Translations under genes and position numbers: made by a program
Part shown: one piece after another, positions 1 through 10,300 of the stretch
Layout: every line of letters starts with the position of its first letter
Numbering within the stretch: the first letter of the stretch is position 1
The notes under the pieces: generated by a model
Databases searched by the model: none
Seen by the model: only the letters and a program-made list of their open reading frames with translations
What the model was told of the DNA's origin: nothing
DNA from: Xaviernesmea oryzae
GTDB taxonomy: Bacteria; Pseudomonadota; Alphaproteobacteria; Rhizobiales; Rhizobiaceae
Reading direction: 5' to 3'
NCBI RefSeq assembly: GCF_900109605.1
Contig: NZ_FOAM01000010.1
Span: 1-64,000 of the forward strand
Length of the DNA stretch: 64,000 bases

Positions 1-287
1 TCGATCATGTGCTGCCAGTCATCCGTCAGCCCCAGTTCAACGAGGGTCTCAAGCAGAGCGTCCCAAACTCCTTGTTCAGCCCACCGGCGGAAGCGCACAT
101 AGACCGAGTTCCACTTTCCGTAGCGCTCATGCATATCGCGCCAGGGGCAGCCAACCCGAAGAACATGCAGCATACCGTTCAGGTATCGTCGATTGTCGTG
201 CGAGGGCCGGGATTTCCTACCGCGTTCGGTGGGTAACAGACCCTCAATGATCCGCCACTCCATATCCGTAAGGTCGCCACGAGCCAA
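1..287 (-). CDS. IS5-family transposase, N-terminal part (cut by window edge)
   Basis: The minus strand reads a DDE transposase N-terminus of the IS5 family (orfA type). It begins LARGDLTDMEWRIIEGLLP and continues through NRRYLNGMLHVLRVGCPWRDM and YGKWNSVYVRFRRW, the usual IS5 N-terminal helix-turn-helix region. I chose the TTG at 287 as start because a GGAGG lies 5 bases upstream; the next in-frame ATG is 10 codons later. The gene runs off the left edge, so the catalytic part is not visible and I cannot say whether the element is intact. In IS427-like members a second frame is normally joined by frameshifting. It is read away from the secretion operon. Confidence 0.8.
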   Translation of the reverse strand, partial: MARGDLTDMEWRIIEGLLPTERGRKSRPSHDNRRYLNGMLHVLRVGCPWRDMHERYGKWNSVYVRFRRWAEQGVWDALLETLVELGLTDDWQHMI

Positions 288-357
288 AGCTGCCTCCCAA
301 AAAGCAGTCTTGAATCATGCTTCCCCTGATTTGGAAATCCACTTTGTCAACAGGGCC
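1..357 (-). mobile_element. End of an IS5-family insertion sequence
   Basis: The transposase start at 287 is followed outward by about 70 bases of leader. These end near 357 in a sequence that, read from the minus strand, starts GGCCCTGTTGACAAAG and resembles an IS5-family terminal repeat. The junction contains CTAG, a common IS5-type target. Only one end is in the window, so the inverted repeat and the target duplication cannot be confirmed. The element marks the left edge of the secretion operon. Confidence 0.55.
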
Positions 358-608
358 TAGCATAGGGAGATGCTATTAGGAGCTGCCGCTGGAAAGGGAT
401 ATATGTTACTGCTCTGCGTTAATATATCGAATACCAAGGATCCTTGATCGTCTTCACGGTCATCCGTCTCTGCGCCGGGTTTTTGTCTGATCTTTGCTTG
501 CCCTGATGAAGCTACGATGAGCTGAAAATCCTCCTTGCACAGATTAAGCCAAATCTGCCTCATGGACGCAGACGTCGGACAATTTTCACCGCTCTCGCAT
601 CGATTCAT
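357..608 (-). CDS. Small ORF at the operon's 3' end, probably cut by the IS
   Basis: This 83-residue frame has no recognised domain. Its ATG at 608 lies inside the last codons of the adaptor gene (overlap of 23 bases), an arrangement compatible with translational coupling. Its stop codon is formed exactly at the boundary with the insertion sequence, so the original protein may have been longer. The composition is mixed, with six cysteines and an acidic centre (ETDDREDDQG), and no signal peptide or membrane segment. It could be the remnant of a sixth operon gene or simply a chance frame. Confidence 0.3.
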   Translation of the reverse strand: MNRCESGENCPTSASMRQIWLNLCKEDFQLIVASSGQAKIRQKPGAETDDREDDQGSLVFDILTQSSNIYPFPAAAPNSISLC

Positions 609-2073
609 CTTCGTATTGTCGAATAGGCGAGAGCAGATATTGAATAATCCTTCGGGAGCCGGTTTTGATTTCCGCTGTCGCCGCCATCCCTGGTTTTAAC
701 GGCTCTTGTCGCCCATCGATCGTCATAAACTTGGCGTCTGGCTCAATGCGCGCCACATAGGCGGGCGACAGGCTACCAGAATCCGTCTGCGTCCCTTTGC
801 TATCGCCGCCTTGTCCGGTAGAACCCACCGCGCGTTTGTCGTCTGTGACCACATCGGCACTCAGGGATGTCACATGCCCCTGGACGAGACCATAGCGCGT
901 AAAGTTATAGGTCTCGACCTTGATCTGAACCTCTTGTCCCACCCGGATGAAGCCGACATCTGCGTTTGCCACCTTCACTTCCAAGTTAAGCGGCCGGTCT
1001 TCAGGAACAATCTGCATAAGCGGTTGTGCGGATGTGACAACGCCACCCAGGGTATGGACCGCCAACTGCTGAACAATTCCGTCGATGGGAGCCGTCAGTT
1101 TGGTTTCCGCCAGCCGACGTTCGGCCTTCAACAAATCCTGCGTAAATGTCCGCACGTCCTGCTCTGCATCGGATAAATCGCTCAGAACCTGATGCTGGTA
1201 TTCGGCCGCGATCTGTTCCTTTTGGCGGATGAGCGATTGAGCGGCCGCGAGCAAACTGATGAGCTGGCTTTCTGCCACGACGATATCGTGTTTGGTCTCC
1301 GTGACAGGCTGCTGCGCGTCCAGCAACTGAAACCGATCGCCGACCTGTTTTTCAAACATAGCGTTCCGAATGGCCAGCCTCTCCTCAAGGATCGGCAAGG
1401 TTGCCTTCAACTTCTCCATGCTCGCACGGACCTCGTCGGCATCCGCCTGCTTTTGGGCAACCTGTTCGTTGATGGCTTCGATCCTGGCCGCCTGCTCGCT
1501 GGCCTGAGCGTGAACATAAGAACGCGCCAACTGGACCTGACTGTCGGCTATTCCCTCCGGTGGTGCGAACACACGTTCCACCTCTTCTGGTTTTCCTAAT
1601 GTTTTTAGGGCTGTGAGCCGCGCCGTATCAAGCCGAGCTTGCTGCAGTTGATGGACGATCTTGTCTCTTTCCGCCAGGATTTCAGTTTCATCGAGACTGA
1701 TCACAAGATCCCCGGCATGAACCCTGTCGCCATCCTGTATGTGAATTGCGCTCACGATGCCTGTTTCGAGAGGCTGGACAATCTTGATCTTGCCTGCAGG
1801 CACCAAAAGCCCTTGTGCCGACGCGATAATATCGACGTGTCCAAGGTAGGACCACACGAGGGCAAGGCAGAAGAACAGGATGATAATAAATGCTGTCGCC
1901 CTTCCGACAGGCGACGCGGGCGTCTCAACGATCTCCAGGGCGGCTGGAAGAAACTGCCGCTCCTGTTCGTGACGGGGCGGTGTCTTTGGCCATGGCAGAA
2001 TATGGGCGGTTTTTTGCTCAGGCGACACTGTTGACACTCGACTGGAGACGAAGAAGCGATGCGTATCGGCCAT
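586..2073 (-). CDS. HlyD-family type I secretion membrane-fusion (adaptor) protein
   Basis: This is the periplasmic adaptor of a type I secretion system, which links the inner-membrane ABC exporter to a TolC-type outer-membrane channel. From the N-terminus it shows a cytoplasmic tail, one membrane segment (about residues 36-55, AFIIILFFCLALVWSYLG), a lipoyl-like half (LVPAGKIKIVQPLETGIV), a long coiled-coil hairpin (about 120-310) and the return strand LTAPIDGIVQQLAVHTLGGVV, typical of HlyD. I take MADTHRF as start, which overlaps the exporter gene by 56 bases; longer starts at 2097 and 2127 and a GTG near 2028 remain possible. No TolC gene is in the window. The gene order toxin-exporter-adaptor implies that the substrate is the giant protein upstream. 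Confidence 0.9.
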   Translation of the reverse strand: MADTHRFFVSSRVSTVSPEQKTAHILPWPKTPPRHEQERQFLPAALEIVETPASPVGRATAFIIILFFCLALVWSYLGHVDIIASAQGLLVPAGKIKIVQPLETGIVSAIHIQDGDRVHAGDLVISLDETEILAERDKIVHQLQQARLDTARLTALKTLGKPEEVERVFAPPEGIADSQVQLARSYVHAQASEQAARIEAINEQVAQKQADADEVRASMEKLKATLPILEERLAIRNAMFEKQVGDRFQLLDAQQPVTETKHDIVVAESQLISLLAAAQSLIRQKEQIAAEYQHQVLSDLSDAEQDVRTFTQDLLKAERRLAETKLTAPIDGIVQQLAVHTLGGVVTSAQPLMQIVPEDRPLNLEVKVANADVGFIRVGQEVQIKVETYNFTRYGLVQGHVTSLSADVVTDDKRAVGSTGQGGDSKGTQTDSGSLSPAYVARIEPDAKFMTIDGRQEPLKPGMAATAEIKTGSRRIIQYLLSPIRQYEDESMRER

Positions 2074-4162
2074 TTGTGTTCGCAAGCTCTTCGTGGCTTC
2101 CATCCTCAACCAGACGCCCGCGCTCAATCGTCAAAATGCGATCGGCATGACGGACGGCAGAAAGCCTATGGGCAATGATGAGCACAGTCCTGTTCTGCGC
2201 GATTTGCAGCATGTTTTCCTGGATGACACTCTCGCTTTCATAATCGAGAGCGCTCGTTGCTTCGTCAAAAATGAGGATCTTTGGATCCATGACGAGGGCC
2301 CGAGCGATGGCAATACGCTGCCTTTGCCCACCGGACAGGTTGGCACCGCGCTCTCCAACAGGGGTGTCATATCCGTCGGGCAATTCGAGAATGAAATCGT
2401 GGGCGCCGGCTAGTTTTGCCGCCGCCATGACGCGTTCAATCGGCATCCCAGGATCGGCAAGGGCGATATTGTCTCTGATGGATTGGTTGAACAGGACGTT
2501 TTCTTGGAGAACGACACCGACTTGCCGGCGCAGCCAGGTGATATCGACCGCGGAGAGATCGACGCCATCGACAAGAACCCGCCCGGACTCGGGCAGATAG
2601 AGCCGTTGCACAAGTTTCGTGAGAGTGGATTTGCCTGAACCGGAAGGGCCCACGATGCCGACCGTCTGCCCCGGAGGAATGGTGATGGTGATGTCCTTCA
2701 GGATTTCCGGCCCATCCAGCTTGTATCGAAACGTCACGTGTTCGAACGAGATGCCACCGCGTAAGGCCGGAAGCGCCGCTTTTCCCGGTGCGAAGCTGGG
2801 CTCCGGATGGGTGTTTAGAATGTCGCCGAGACGCTCGACGGAGACTCGGGCCTGATGAAAATCCTGCCAGACTTGCGCAATTCGCAGTACAGGACTTGCG
2901 ACACGACCTGCGAGCATATTGAAAGCCACAAGCTGACCGACCGTCATGCTGCCCTCGATCACGGCCTTCGCACCGAAATACAGGACGATGGCGGTGACGA
3001 GCTTGCTGACCAGCTGAACGCTCTGACTTGCCCAATTTCCGAGCGACAACAACCGGAAGCTTGCATTGACGTAGGCTGCAAGCTGTTCCTCCCACCGCCT
3101 TTGCATCTGGGGTTCCACGGCCATGGCCTTCAGGGTCTGTATGCCGCTGACCGTTTCCACCAGGAAGGATTGGTTTTCTGCACCGAGGTTGAATTTCTCA
3201 TTGAGGCGGCGACGAAACACAGGCGTAACGCTTGCGGAAATGCCAACATAAAAGGGGAAGGACGCAACGACGATTCCTGTAAGCGCCACTGAATAAGACG
3301 CCATGACGGCGAGAAAGACGCAGGTGAAGAGGAGGTCCATGACGAGCGTCAGGGATGAGCTGGTCAGGAAGGAGCGAATGTTTTCCAGTTCGCGAACGCG
3401 GGCGACACTATCACCTGCACGTCTGGCCTCGAAATAGCCTATCGGTAGAGCCAGCAGATGATGAAACAGACGGGCGCCGAGTTCCACATCGATGCGGTTC
3501 GTGGTGTGTGAAAAGGCGTAGGTGCGCAAGCCCGTGAGGACGGTCTCGAAGATGGAAATTGTGACGAGGCCGATGATCAGAACATCGAGCGTTGTCAGAC
3601 CGCGATGAACCAGGACCTTATCAATGACCACCTGGAAGAACAGCGGAGAGATCAGCGCGAAGACCTGGAGGAAGAAGGATACGACAAGCACCTCGGCAAG
3701 GAGGCGTCGGTATTTGACCATTGCCTGCAGGAACCAGGAGATATCAAACCGACGGGCGAGCGATCCGAGCTTGACACGGCGGGCCATCAAGATGAGACGA
3801 CCGTTCCATTTTGTTTCGAACTCGCTGCGGCTAAGTTCCTGAGCTCGTCCGAGACGCGGATCCTGAATGATGACACCGGTCTCGGACACCTTGCCAAGGA
3901 TAAAGAAGCTGCCGTCCCTCGCTTGTGCGATTGCCGGTAGCGCGGTCTTCTGAAGCCTCTCCCAGTGGCTTGAAAGAGCGCGTGCCTTAAACTCGAATTC
4001 CTTCGCGCAGCGTAGGATTTCCGCCATGTTGATGTCGGTTCCACCGAAGCGATGACGGATCTGCTCTGCATCTGCGGCCACGCCATTTAGCCGCAGAAGC
4101 AGGACAAGCGCTTCAAGCCCGCCGTTTGACGCCGGCTTACTCATACTCATTTTGCTCAACAT
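2018..4162 (-). CDS. HlyB-type ABC exporter with inactive C39-like domain
   Basis: This 714-residue inner-membrane exporter powers type I secretion. Residues about 1-125 form a C39-peptidase-like domain in which the catalytic cysteine position is glycine (NGGLEALVLLL) and the usual catalytic histidine position is serine (DGSFFIL). It therefore resembles the non-cleaving CLD domain of HlyB, used to dock unfolded substrate, and not a leader peptidase. A six-helix transmembrane domain follows (about 150-430). The ATPase has Walker A GPSGSGKST, signature LSGGQRQRIAIARAL, Walker B ILIFDEATSALD and the H-loop AHRLSAV. The start is ambiguous among three nearby ATGs (4162, 4150, 4144). It lies 142 bases downstream of the giant substrate gene. 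Confidence 0.93.
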   Translation of the reverse strand: MLSKMSMSKPASNGGLEALVLLLRLNGVAADAEQIRHRFGGTDINMAEILRCAKEFEFKARALSSHWERLQKTALPAIAQARDGSFFILGKVSETGVIIQDPRLGRAQELSRSEFETKWNGRLILMARRVKLGSLARRFDISWFLQAMVKYRRLLAEVLVVSFFLQVFALISPLFFQVVIDKVLVHRGLTTLDVLIIGLVTISIFETVLTGLRTYAFSHTTNRIDVELGARLFHHLLALPIGYFEARRAGDSVARVRELENIRSFLTSSSLTLVMDLLFTCVFLAVMASYSVALTGIVVASFPFYVGISASVTPVFRRRLNEKFNLGAENQSFLVETVSGIQTLKAMAVEPQMQRRWEEQLAAYVNASFRLLSLGNWASQSVQLVSKLVTAIVLYFGAKAVIEGSMTVGQLVAFNMLAGRVASPVLRIAQVWQDFHQARVSVERLGDILNTHPEPSFAPGKAALPALRGGISFEHVTFRYKLDGPEILKDITITIPPGQTVGIVGPSGSGKSTLTKLVQRLYLPESGRVLVDGVDLSAVDITWLRRQVGVVLQENVLFNQSIRDNIALADPGMPIERVMAAAKLAGAHDFILELPDGYDTPVGERGANLSGGQRQRIAIARALVMDPKILIFDEATSALDYESESVIQENMLQIAQNRTVLIIAHRLSAVRHADRILTIERGRLVEDGSHEELANTNGRYASLLRLQSSVNSVA

Positions 4163-4180
4163 GACGCCTCATACAGACCC

Positions 4181-4280
4181 TAGAGCATCGGACTGAAGAA
4201 TAGTGCTCAGCTTGATGCTCTAGTTCTTTGTTTTTGCATCGGATTTCTCCGAAAACCGGTTCCACTTTTCGGTCCGATGC
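4181..4280. repeat. Rhizobial-type intergenic palindrome pair
   Basis: The gap between the giant gene and its exporter holds two inverted repeats. TAGAGCATC at 4181-4189 pairs with GATGCTCTA at 4214-4222. GCATCGGA at 4236 pairs with TCCGATGC ending at 4280, with an inner GAAAA/TTTTC pairing. Elements built from GAGCATCGGA/GAAAAGTGGAACCGGTTTTCGG-like words are common between genes in Rhizobiaceae. Here they could act as a partial terminator or an mRNA-stabilising hairpin separating substrate and exporter expression. Confidence 0.6.
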
Positions 4281-4304
4281 TCTCGCGAAACCAACGTCGG
4301 CCCC

Positions 4305-7300
4305 TCAATGGTGCCAAGCGGCGGCGATCGCATTTTGTAGCGTCGAGTCAGTCGGCATTTGCGTTGCTGTTGCTGGGTTGAAGCCGCTGTTATGGGACGA
4401 ATAGCTGGCCATGGCAGACACAAGCTGCGTGACCTGGCTATCCAGTTTCGATCCATCCGTCGTGGCAAAGCTCTGGACCGGCGCCGTCGGCGAGTCGCCG
4501 AACCAATTGTTGATCGTCAGGTTGTCGTTGCTACTAAGGATCTGGATACTCAGGTTTTTACCAGATTGGGAGAACCAGACATTCTGGCTCGTTAGGCTGC
4601 TCGCAAAATCAACCACGCCGGTATTCTGACCGCTGGCAGCCGCAATCGTGTCCTGGCCGGCGCCCTTTCCAAACATATAGGTTTCGCCTGTGCCGCTCAC
4701 CGTCGCCATATTGTTTCCACTTAACGTGATGACGTCGTTGTTGCCGGTAATAGTCGCGCTGGCTCCGGATTCGAGCTTCACGGATCCATCGCTGGTCTGG
4801 ACGGTGTGACTGCCAGTCGATGCTACGTCGATCGCGTTGGTCTTGCCCGATGTTTTGACTGTTTCAGAGGTAAGATCACTGATCTGATTGCCGTCACCTG
4901 TGAGTGTTACGGACGCACCTGATTGCACGGTCACCGAACCACTTGTTATTGCAACCGTGTTGCTTAGACCGGCGAGGGTAAGCGCGGTCCCGGAACCGGC
5001 AACGGTGATAGCGTTGCTGCCATCGCCCAGAACGGTCGCGGTTTTGAGGCCGCTTTTGACGGTTATCGTCGATCCCTTCGTGATGACAGTTTCGTCAGAC
5101 CCGGTCATGTCGATTGTCGTGCCATCGCCCGACGTCGTTAATTGCGAGTACGAGCCCTTGACGGTGACGGCGTTCTTGTCGCCGGCGAGGTTCAGGTGTA
5201 CGTGGTCTTCGAGGGTAACCGTCGCGCCGGAGGCGGAGGCGCAGGCCCCGTCGAGGGTTGCGGCATCGATGATTGCCCCTGTTCCGTTCACGGTGACGCT
5301 CGATCTCGACCCAGATTCCTTGATGTTGAGATTATTGCCCGTAACGGTGAGGCCTGCGCCAAAGGTAACAGGACGTCCTTCGAAATCGCTATACCCATCG
5401 CTGACGTTGATGGTCGAACCGTCTGCGACTGTCGCAGTCGTCTGTTCAGAACCCAAAACGGTCAGTGTAGTACCTGACCCCAAAGCCGTGACTGTTATTG
5501 GGTATTTGGAATAGGCCGCTTTGATGTTATTTCCGGTTCCGGTCACCGTCGTCGAACTAGAGCCCCCGAGTATCAGTGTACCATTTGATATTGCGACCGA
5601 ATTTTTTCCATTTGCGAGGGTAAGCGCGGTCCCAGAGCCGGCAACGGCAATGGTGTTGCCATCGCCACCAACCGTCGCGGTTGAAACGCCGGATTCGACG
5701 GTGACCGTCGACGATCCTATCGTGCCGACCGTTTCGTCGGACCCGGTCATGTCGATCGTCGTTCCGCTGCCCGAGGTCGTCAGTTGCGTGCCTTTGCCCT
5801 TCATGGTGACGGCGTTCTTATCGCCGGCGAGGTTCAGGCTCGCGCCTTCTTCAAGGGTGATTTTCCCGCCGGAGACCGAGGCAATGGCATATCCCCTGGT
5901 TGCGGCATCGATGGTTGCCCCTGTTCCGTTCACGGTGAGGTGGGAGGTCCCGAATTCCTTGATGTTGAGATTGTTGCCTGCAACGGTGAGATTTCCAGCA
6001 ACGTTACTCATGGATGTGGGCGAGGATCCGACGTTCACGGTCGAACCGTCTGCCACAGTTGCAGTCACGACCCCAACCAATGCGGTCAAGGTAGTGCCCG
6101 TTCCCAGCGCGGTGACTGCGATAGAGCGTTTTGCGTCGTAAGCGGAAGCGATTATGCTATTCCCAGTGCCAGTCACAGTCGTTGAACTCTTAAAACCGTC
6201 GAGTGTGAGTGCGCCATTCGTTATTGCAACCGTGTTGCTTTCGCCCCCGAGGGTGAGAGCGGTGCCAGAGCCGGCAACGGTAATGGTGTTCCCATCGCCC
6301 TCAACCGTCGCGGTTGTGACACCGGATTCGACAGTGATCGTCGATCCCTTTGTGGCGACCGCTTCGTTGGACCCGGCCATGTCGATTGTTGTGCCATCGC
6401 CCGATGCCGACAATTTCGCGTACGAGCCCTTGACGGTCACGGCGTTCTTGTCGCCAGCGAGAACCAAGAATGCGTAGTCTTCGAGGGTAATCTTCGCGCC
6501 GGAGACAGAGGCCCTGCCGCGGCCGTAGGTTGCAGCATCGATGGTTGCTCCTGTTCCGTTGATGGTGAGGATAGGGTAACGCCCGAATTCCCTGATACTG
6601 AGATTGTTGCCCGTAACGGTGAAATTTTGGTCATCATAGCTATCAGACCCGACGTTGACGATCGTACCGTCTGCGACTGTTGCAGTCGCAGGTCCCAGGC
6701 CCGACAAAGTTAGGGTGTTGCCTGTATCCAGAACGGTGACTTCGATCGCGTAGTTTCTTATATCACCAGTCTTGATGTTATTTCCAGTTCCAGTCACCGT
6801 CGTCGAACTATAGTCTCCGAGAGTCAGCGTGCCACTCGTCATTGCAACCGTGTTTTTTTGACCCGATGCGGAAACTGTATTGCTTCGACCGGTTAGTGTA
6901 ATTGCCAGCCCCGAGCCGGCCACGGTGACTGCGTTGCTGCCATCGCCCAGAACGGTCGCGGTTTTGACCCCCGATTCGACGGTGATCGTCGATCCCTTCG
7001 TAGTCACCGTCTCGTCCGACCCGGTCATGTCGATTGACGTGCCGCTTCCAGAGGATGTCAACTGCGAGTACGAGCCCTTGAGGGTGACCGCATTCTTGTC
7101 GCCGGCAAGGCTCAGGATTGCGCCTTCTTCGACGGTGATCTTTCCGCCGGAGACCGAGGCACTGGCAAGGCCTTTGGTTGCAGCATCGATGGTTGCCCCT
7201 GTTCCGCTCACGGTGAACCTGGCGTCATTCGTTGCGTTGATGTTGAGATTGTTACCCGTAACGGCGAGACTTCCGATACCGCCTGAGGATCCGGTGGCGT

Positions 7301-10300
7301 TGACCGTCGAACCATTCGCCATCGTTGCAGTAATTGCACCCTTGCCCGATGCGGTCAGAATATTGCCTTTGCCCAGCGCGGTGACTGCGATCGCAGATCC
7401 TGCGGAGGAGGCATTAATGTTATTGCCGGTTCCGGTGACCGTCGCCGAGGTATTGTCCACAAGTGCGAGCGTGCCACTCGTTATGGCAACCGTATTGCTT
7501 TGACCTGCAAGGGTGAGGGTCGTCCCGGAGCCGGCAACGGTGACCGCATTGCTGCCGTCGCCCTGAACGGTCGCGGCTTTAACACCGCCTTCGACTGTAA
7601 TTGTCGATCCCTTCGTGCTGACGATTTCGTCGGACCCAGTCATGTCGATTGTCGTGCCGCTGCCCGAGGTCGTCAGTTGCGAGTGGGACCCCTTGAGGGT
7701 GGCGGCATTCTTGTCACCGGCTAGGTTCAGGAGCGCGTTGGCTTCGAGAATGACCTTCGCGCCGGAGACTGAGGCGCTGGCGAGGCCCAAGGTTGTGGCA
7801 TCAATGGTTGCCCCTGTTCCGGTCACGGTGAACCTGGCGTCATTCGTTGCGTTGATGTTGAGGTTGTTGCCCGTGACAGTGAGACTTCCGACACCGCCTG
7901 AGGATCCGGTGGCGTTGACCGTCGAACCATCCGCCACCGTTGCGGCAATAGTGCCCTTGCCCGAAGCGGTCAGGATATTGCCCTTGCCCAGCGCAGAGAC
8001 CGCGATTGCAGATCCTGCCGAATAGGCATTGATGTTATTCCCCGTTCCAGTCACCGTCGTCGAACCATTGTCGCCAAGTGTGAGCGTGCCATTCGTTATG
8101 GCTACCGTGTTGCTTTGACCTGCGAGGGCGAGGGTGGTTCCCGAGCCGGCAACGGTGACGGCATTGCCGCCATCGCCCTGAATGGTCGCGGTGGTGGCGC
8201 CGGATTCGACGGTGATCGTCGACCCCGATGTGACGACCGTTTCGTCGGACCCCGTCATGTCGACCGTCGTGCCGCTTCCCGAGGTCATCAATTGCGCGGA
8301 GGCGCCCTTGAGGGTGACGGCATTTTTGTCGCCGGCGAGGGTGAGATCAGAGCTGGCGCTGACGATGGCGGCGCCATTGCTCATCGTCACATTGTTTCTC
8401 GAACCACTGGCATTAACATTGTCAGCGGATCCAATCACAGTGACAGTGTCATCACCCTGGATGTCGATGCGGTTGGTATCGCCCGTCACCGTCAGAGTGT
8501 CGTTGGCGGCCTGTGTGACGAAGCCATTGCTCATGGCCAGGCTGTTCTTGGTTCCGTTGATTGTCAGACCGTCGCCCGCTCCTACTGCGGTGATCTTGTT
8601 CAAATCACCGTTTAGCGTGAAGCCAACAATACCGGCTTCGAGCGCAATGGCGGACTTGGAGGACGTGGCAGTGGCATTCGTGCCGACGACATCAATGCTG
8701 ATGCCTGAACCTCCGGTGTTTACGCTCCCGTTCGTTCGCAAGATAATCTGGTCGCCGTTGCCGTTCAGATCCACCGTGCCGTCATCCACATAGCTGACGA
8801 CAGTGTTGTTGTAGATCGAAGACACGCGCTTGGTTCTGATCGATGCGGTTTCCGATAGCTCAGTGGTCACTCCGTCGATGTTGTTCGCCGTCGTGTCTTT
8901 CGTTGTTCCCGTTGAAGACAGGGCCTTCGTCTCATCGATGCCGTTGGCGATCTTGCCGCCGAACGTGCTTTCGGTAACGGTAAACTGTCCGCTGCTCGAA
9001 TTGGACGACGTCGTGATCGTCTTCACGCCGTCGGCCGATACAACGCCTGTGGACTGAAGCTTATCGATGACATAGACATCCGAATAGGTATTCTTGTCGG
9101 TCTTTGTGCCGCTTACCAGTTTTTCCTTGGTGTCTGTCGTGACGATCGACTGGCTGCCGTCGATATTGTTCGTCGTGACCTGCTGGTATCTCTCGATATA
9201 TTGGTTGGCCAACGTGTCCACGAAGGACACGGTCTTGATCCTACCGTCCGCGCTGATGGTCGTCGTCTGGGTGTAAGGATTGTTTGCCCCGTCAATTAGA
9301 TTGGCGGAAATCGTGACGGCACCGCTCAGATCAGTTTTGCTGATCTGCGTGCGGTTGTAGATCGCGTTTTTGTTGTCGTCCACGGCGCCATTGGTATCCC
9401 ACTGGAGGGTGGAGGTCAGCCCGTCGGCGCTCGTGGTCAATACGCTCTTCTGATGCAGCGTTCCGTCGGAATTGAGTTCAACGATCGTATCGACCTGGCT
9501 TCCGTCGCCATTTTTGATTTTCGTCTCGGTGCGCGTCCGGTCCGTCGTGCCGTCCGCATCCAGATCATAGAGCGTCGTAATGACCAAGCCGTCGGCGCTT
9601 ATCGTCGTGTTCACGGTGCCTTTCGCGACACCTGCTGACGTCTTGTCCACCAGGTTCTCGACGCTGCTTCCATCGATACCGGTCGTAATCGTCTCGACCT
9701 GCTCGTAGATGCCATCGCCGTCGGCATCCCGCTGGATGGTTTTGGTGAGATGATCTGCGCTGGCCGTCGTGATCACCGTGTCTTTCAGCTTGCCGGCGCC
9801 ATTCGGATTACCAGTCACATCATATTCAGTGATGGTTTCCACGTGCGAACCGTCAAGATTATTCACAGTCTTATCGACACGTCGAACGGTATAGGCGCCT
9901 GTGCCGCCGACATCGATGAGCTTCGTGACGGTCAGACCGTTGGCGCTCGTCGTAGTCTGCGACTGCGACAAGAGCTTGCCGCCGTTCATGTCGGTCTTGA
10001 CTTCGGTCCTGCTTCCATCGGCGTTCAGCGCGGTATTGTCTGTCTCGACCTGATCATAGCTTGTCCCTGAGCCTGCCGTATCCCAGCTGCGGGTGACCTT
10101 GAGCCCGGTCGCGTCGGTCGAGATCAATGTCCTGAACTGGAGGTGGCTTGCCGCGTCGTAGGTCGTTTCGGATACGGTCTGCGACCCGTCCGTGTTCACG
10201 ACGGTGTTCTTGGTCACAGTCCGGTAGAGCGTGCTGTCTGCAGCACCCGTATAGAACTGCTGCTTGACGTTCAGGCCGCCAATCGATTGCTGCGTGACTT

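Noticed and set aside
4305-5000. Canonical RTX nonapeptide calcium-binding array near the C-terminus
   Set aside because: Only one weak GKGAGQDT-like unit is present; the C-terminus resembles a type I substrate but no GGxGxDxUx array exists.
4990-8350. Possible CRISPR-like array because of regular repeats
   Set aside because: Units are over 600 bases, protein-coding throughout, with no short repeat-spacer pattern and no cas genes.
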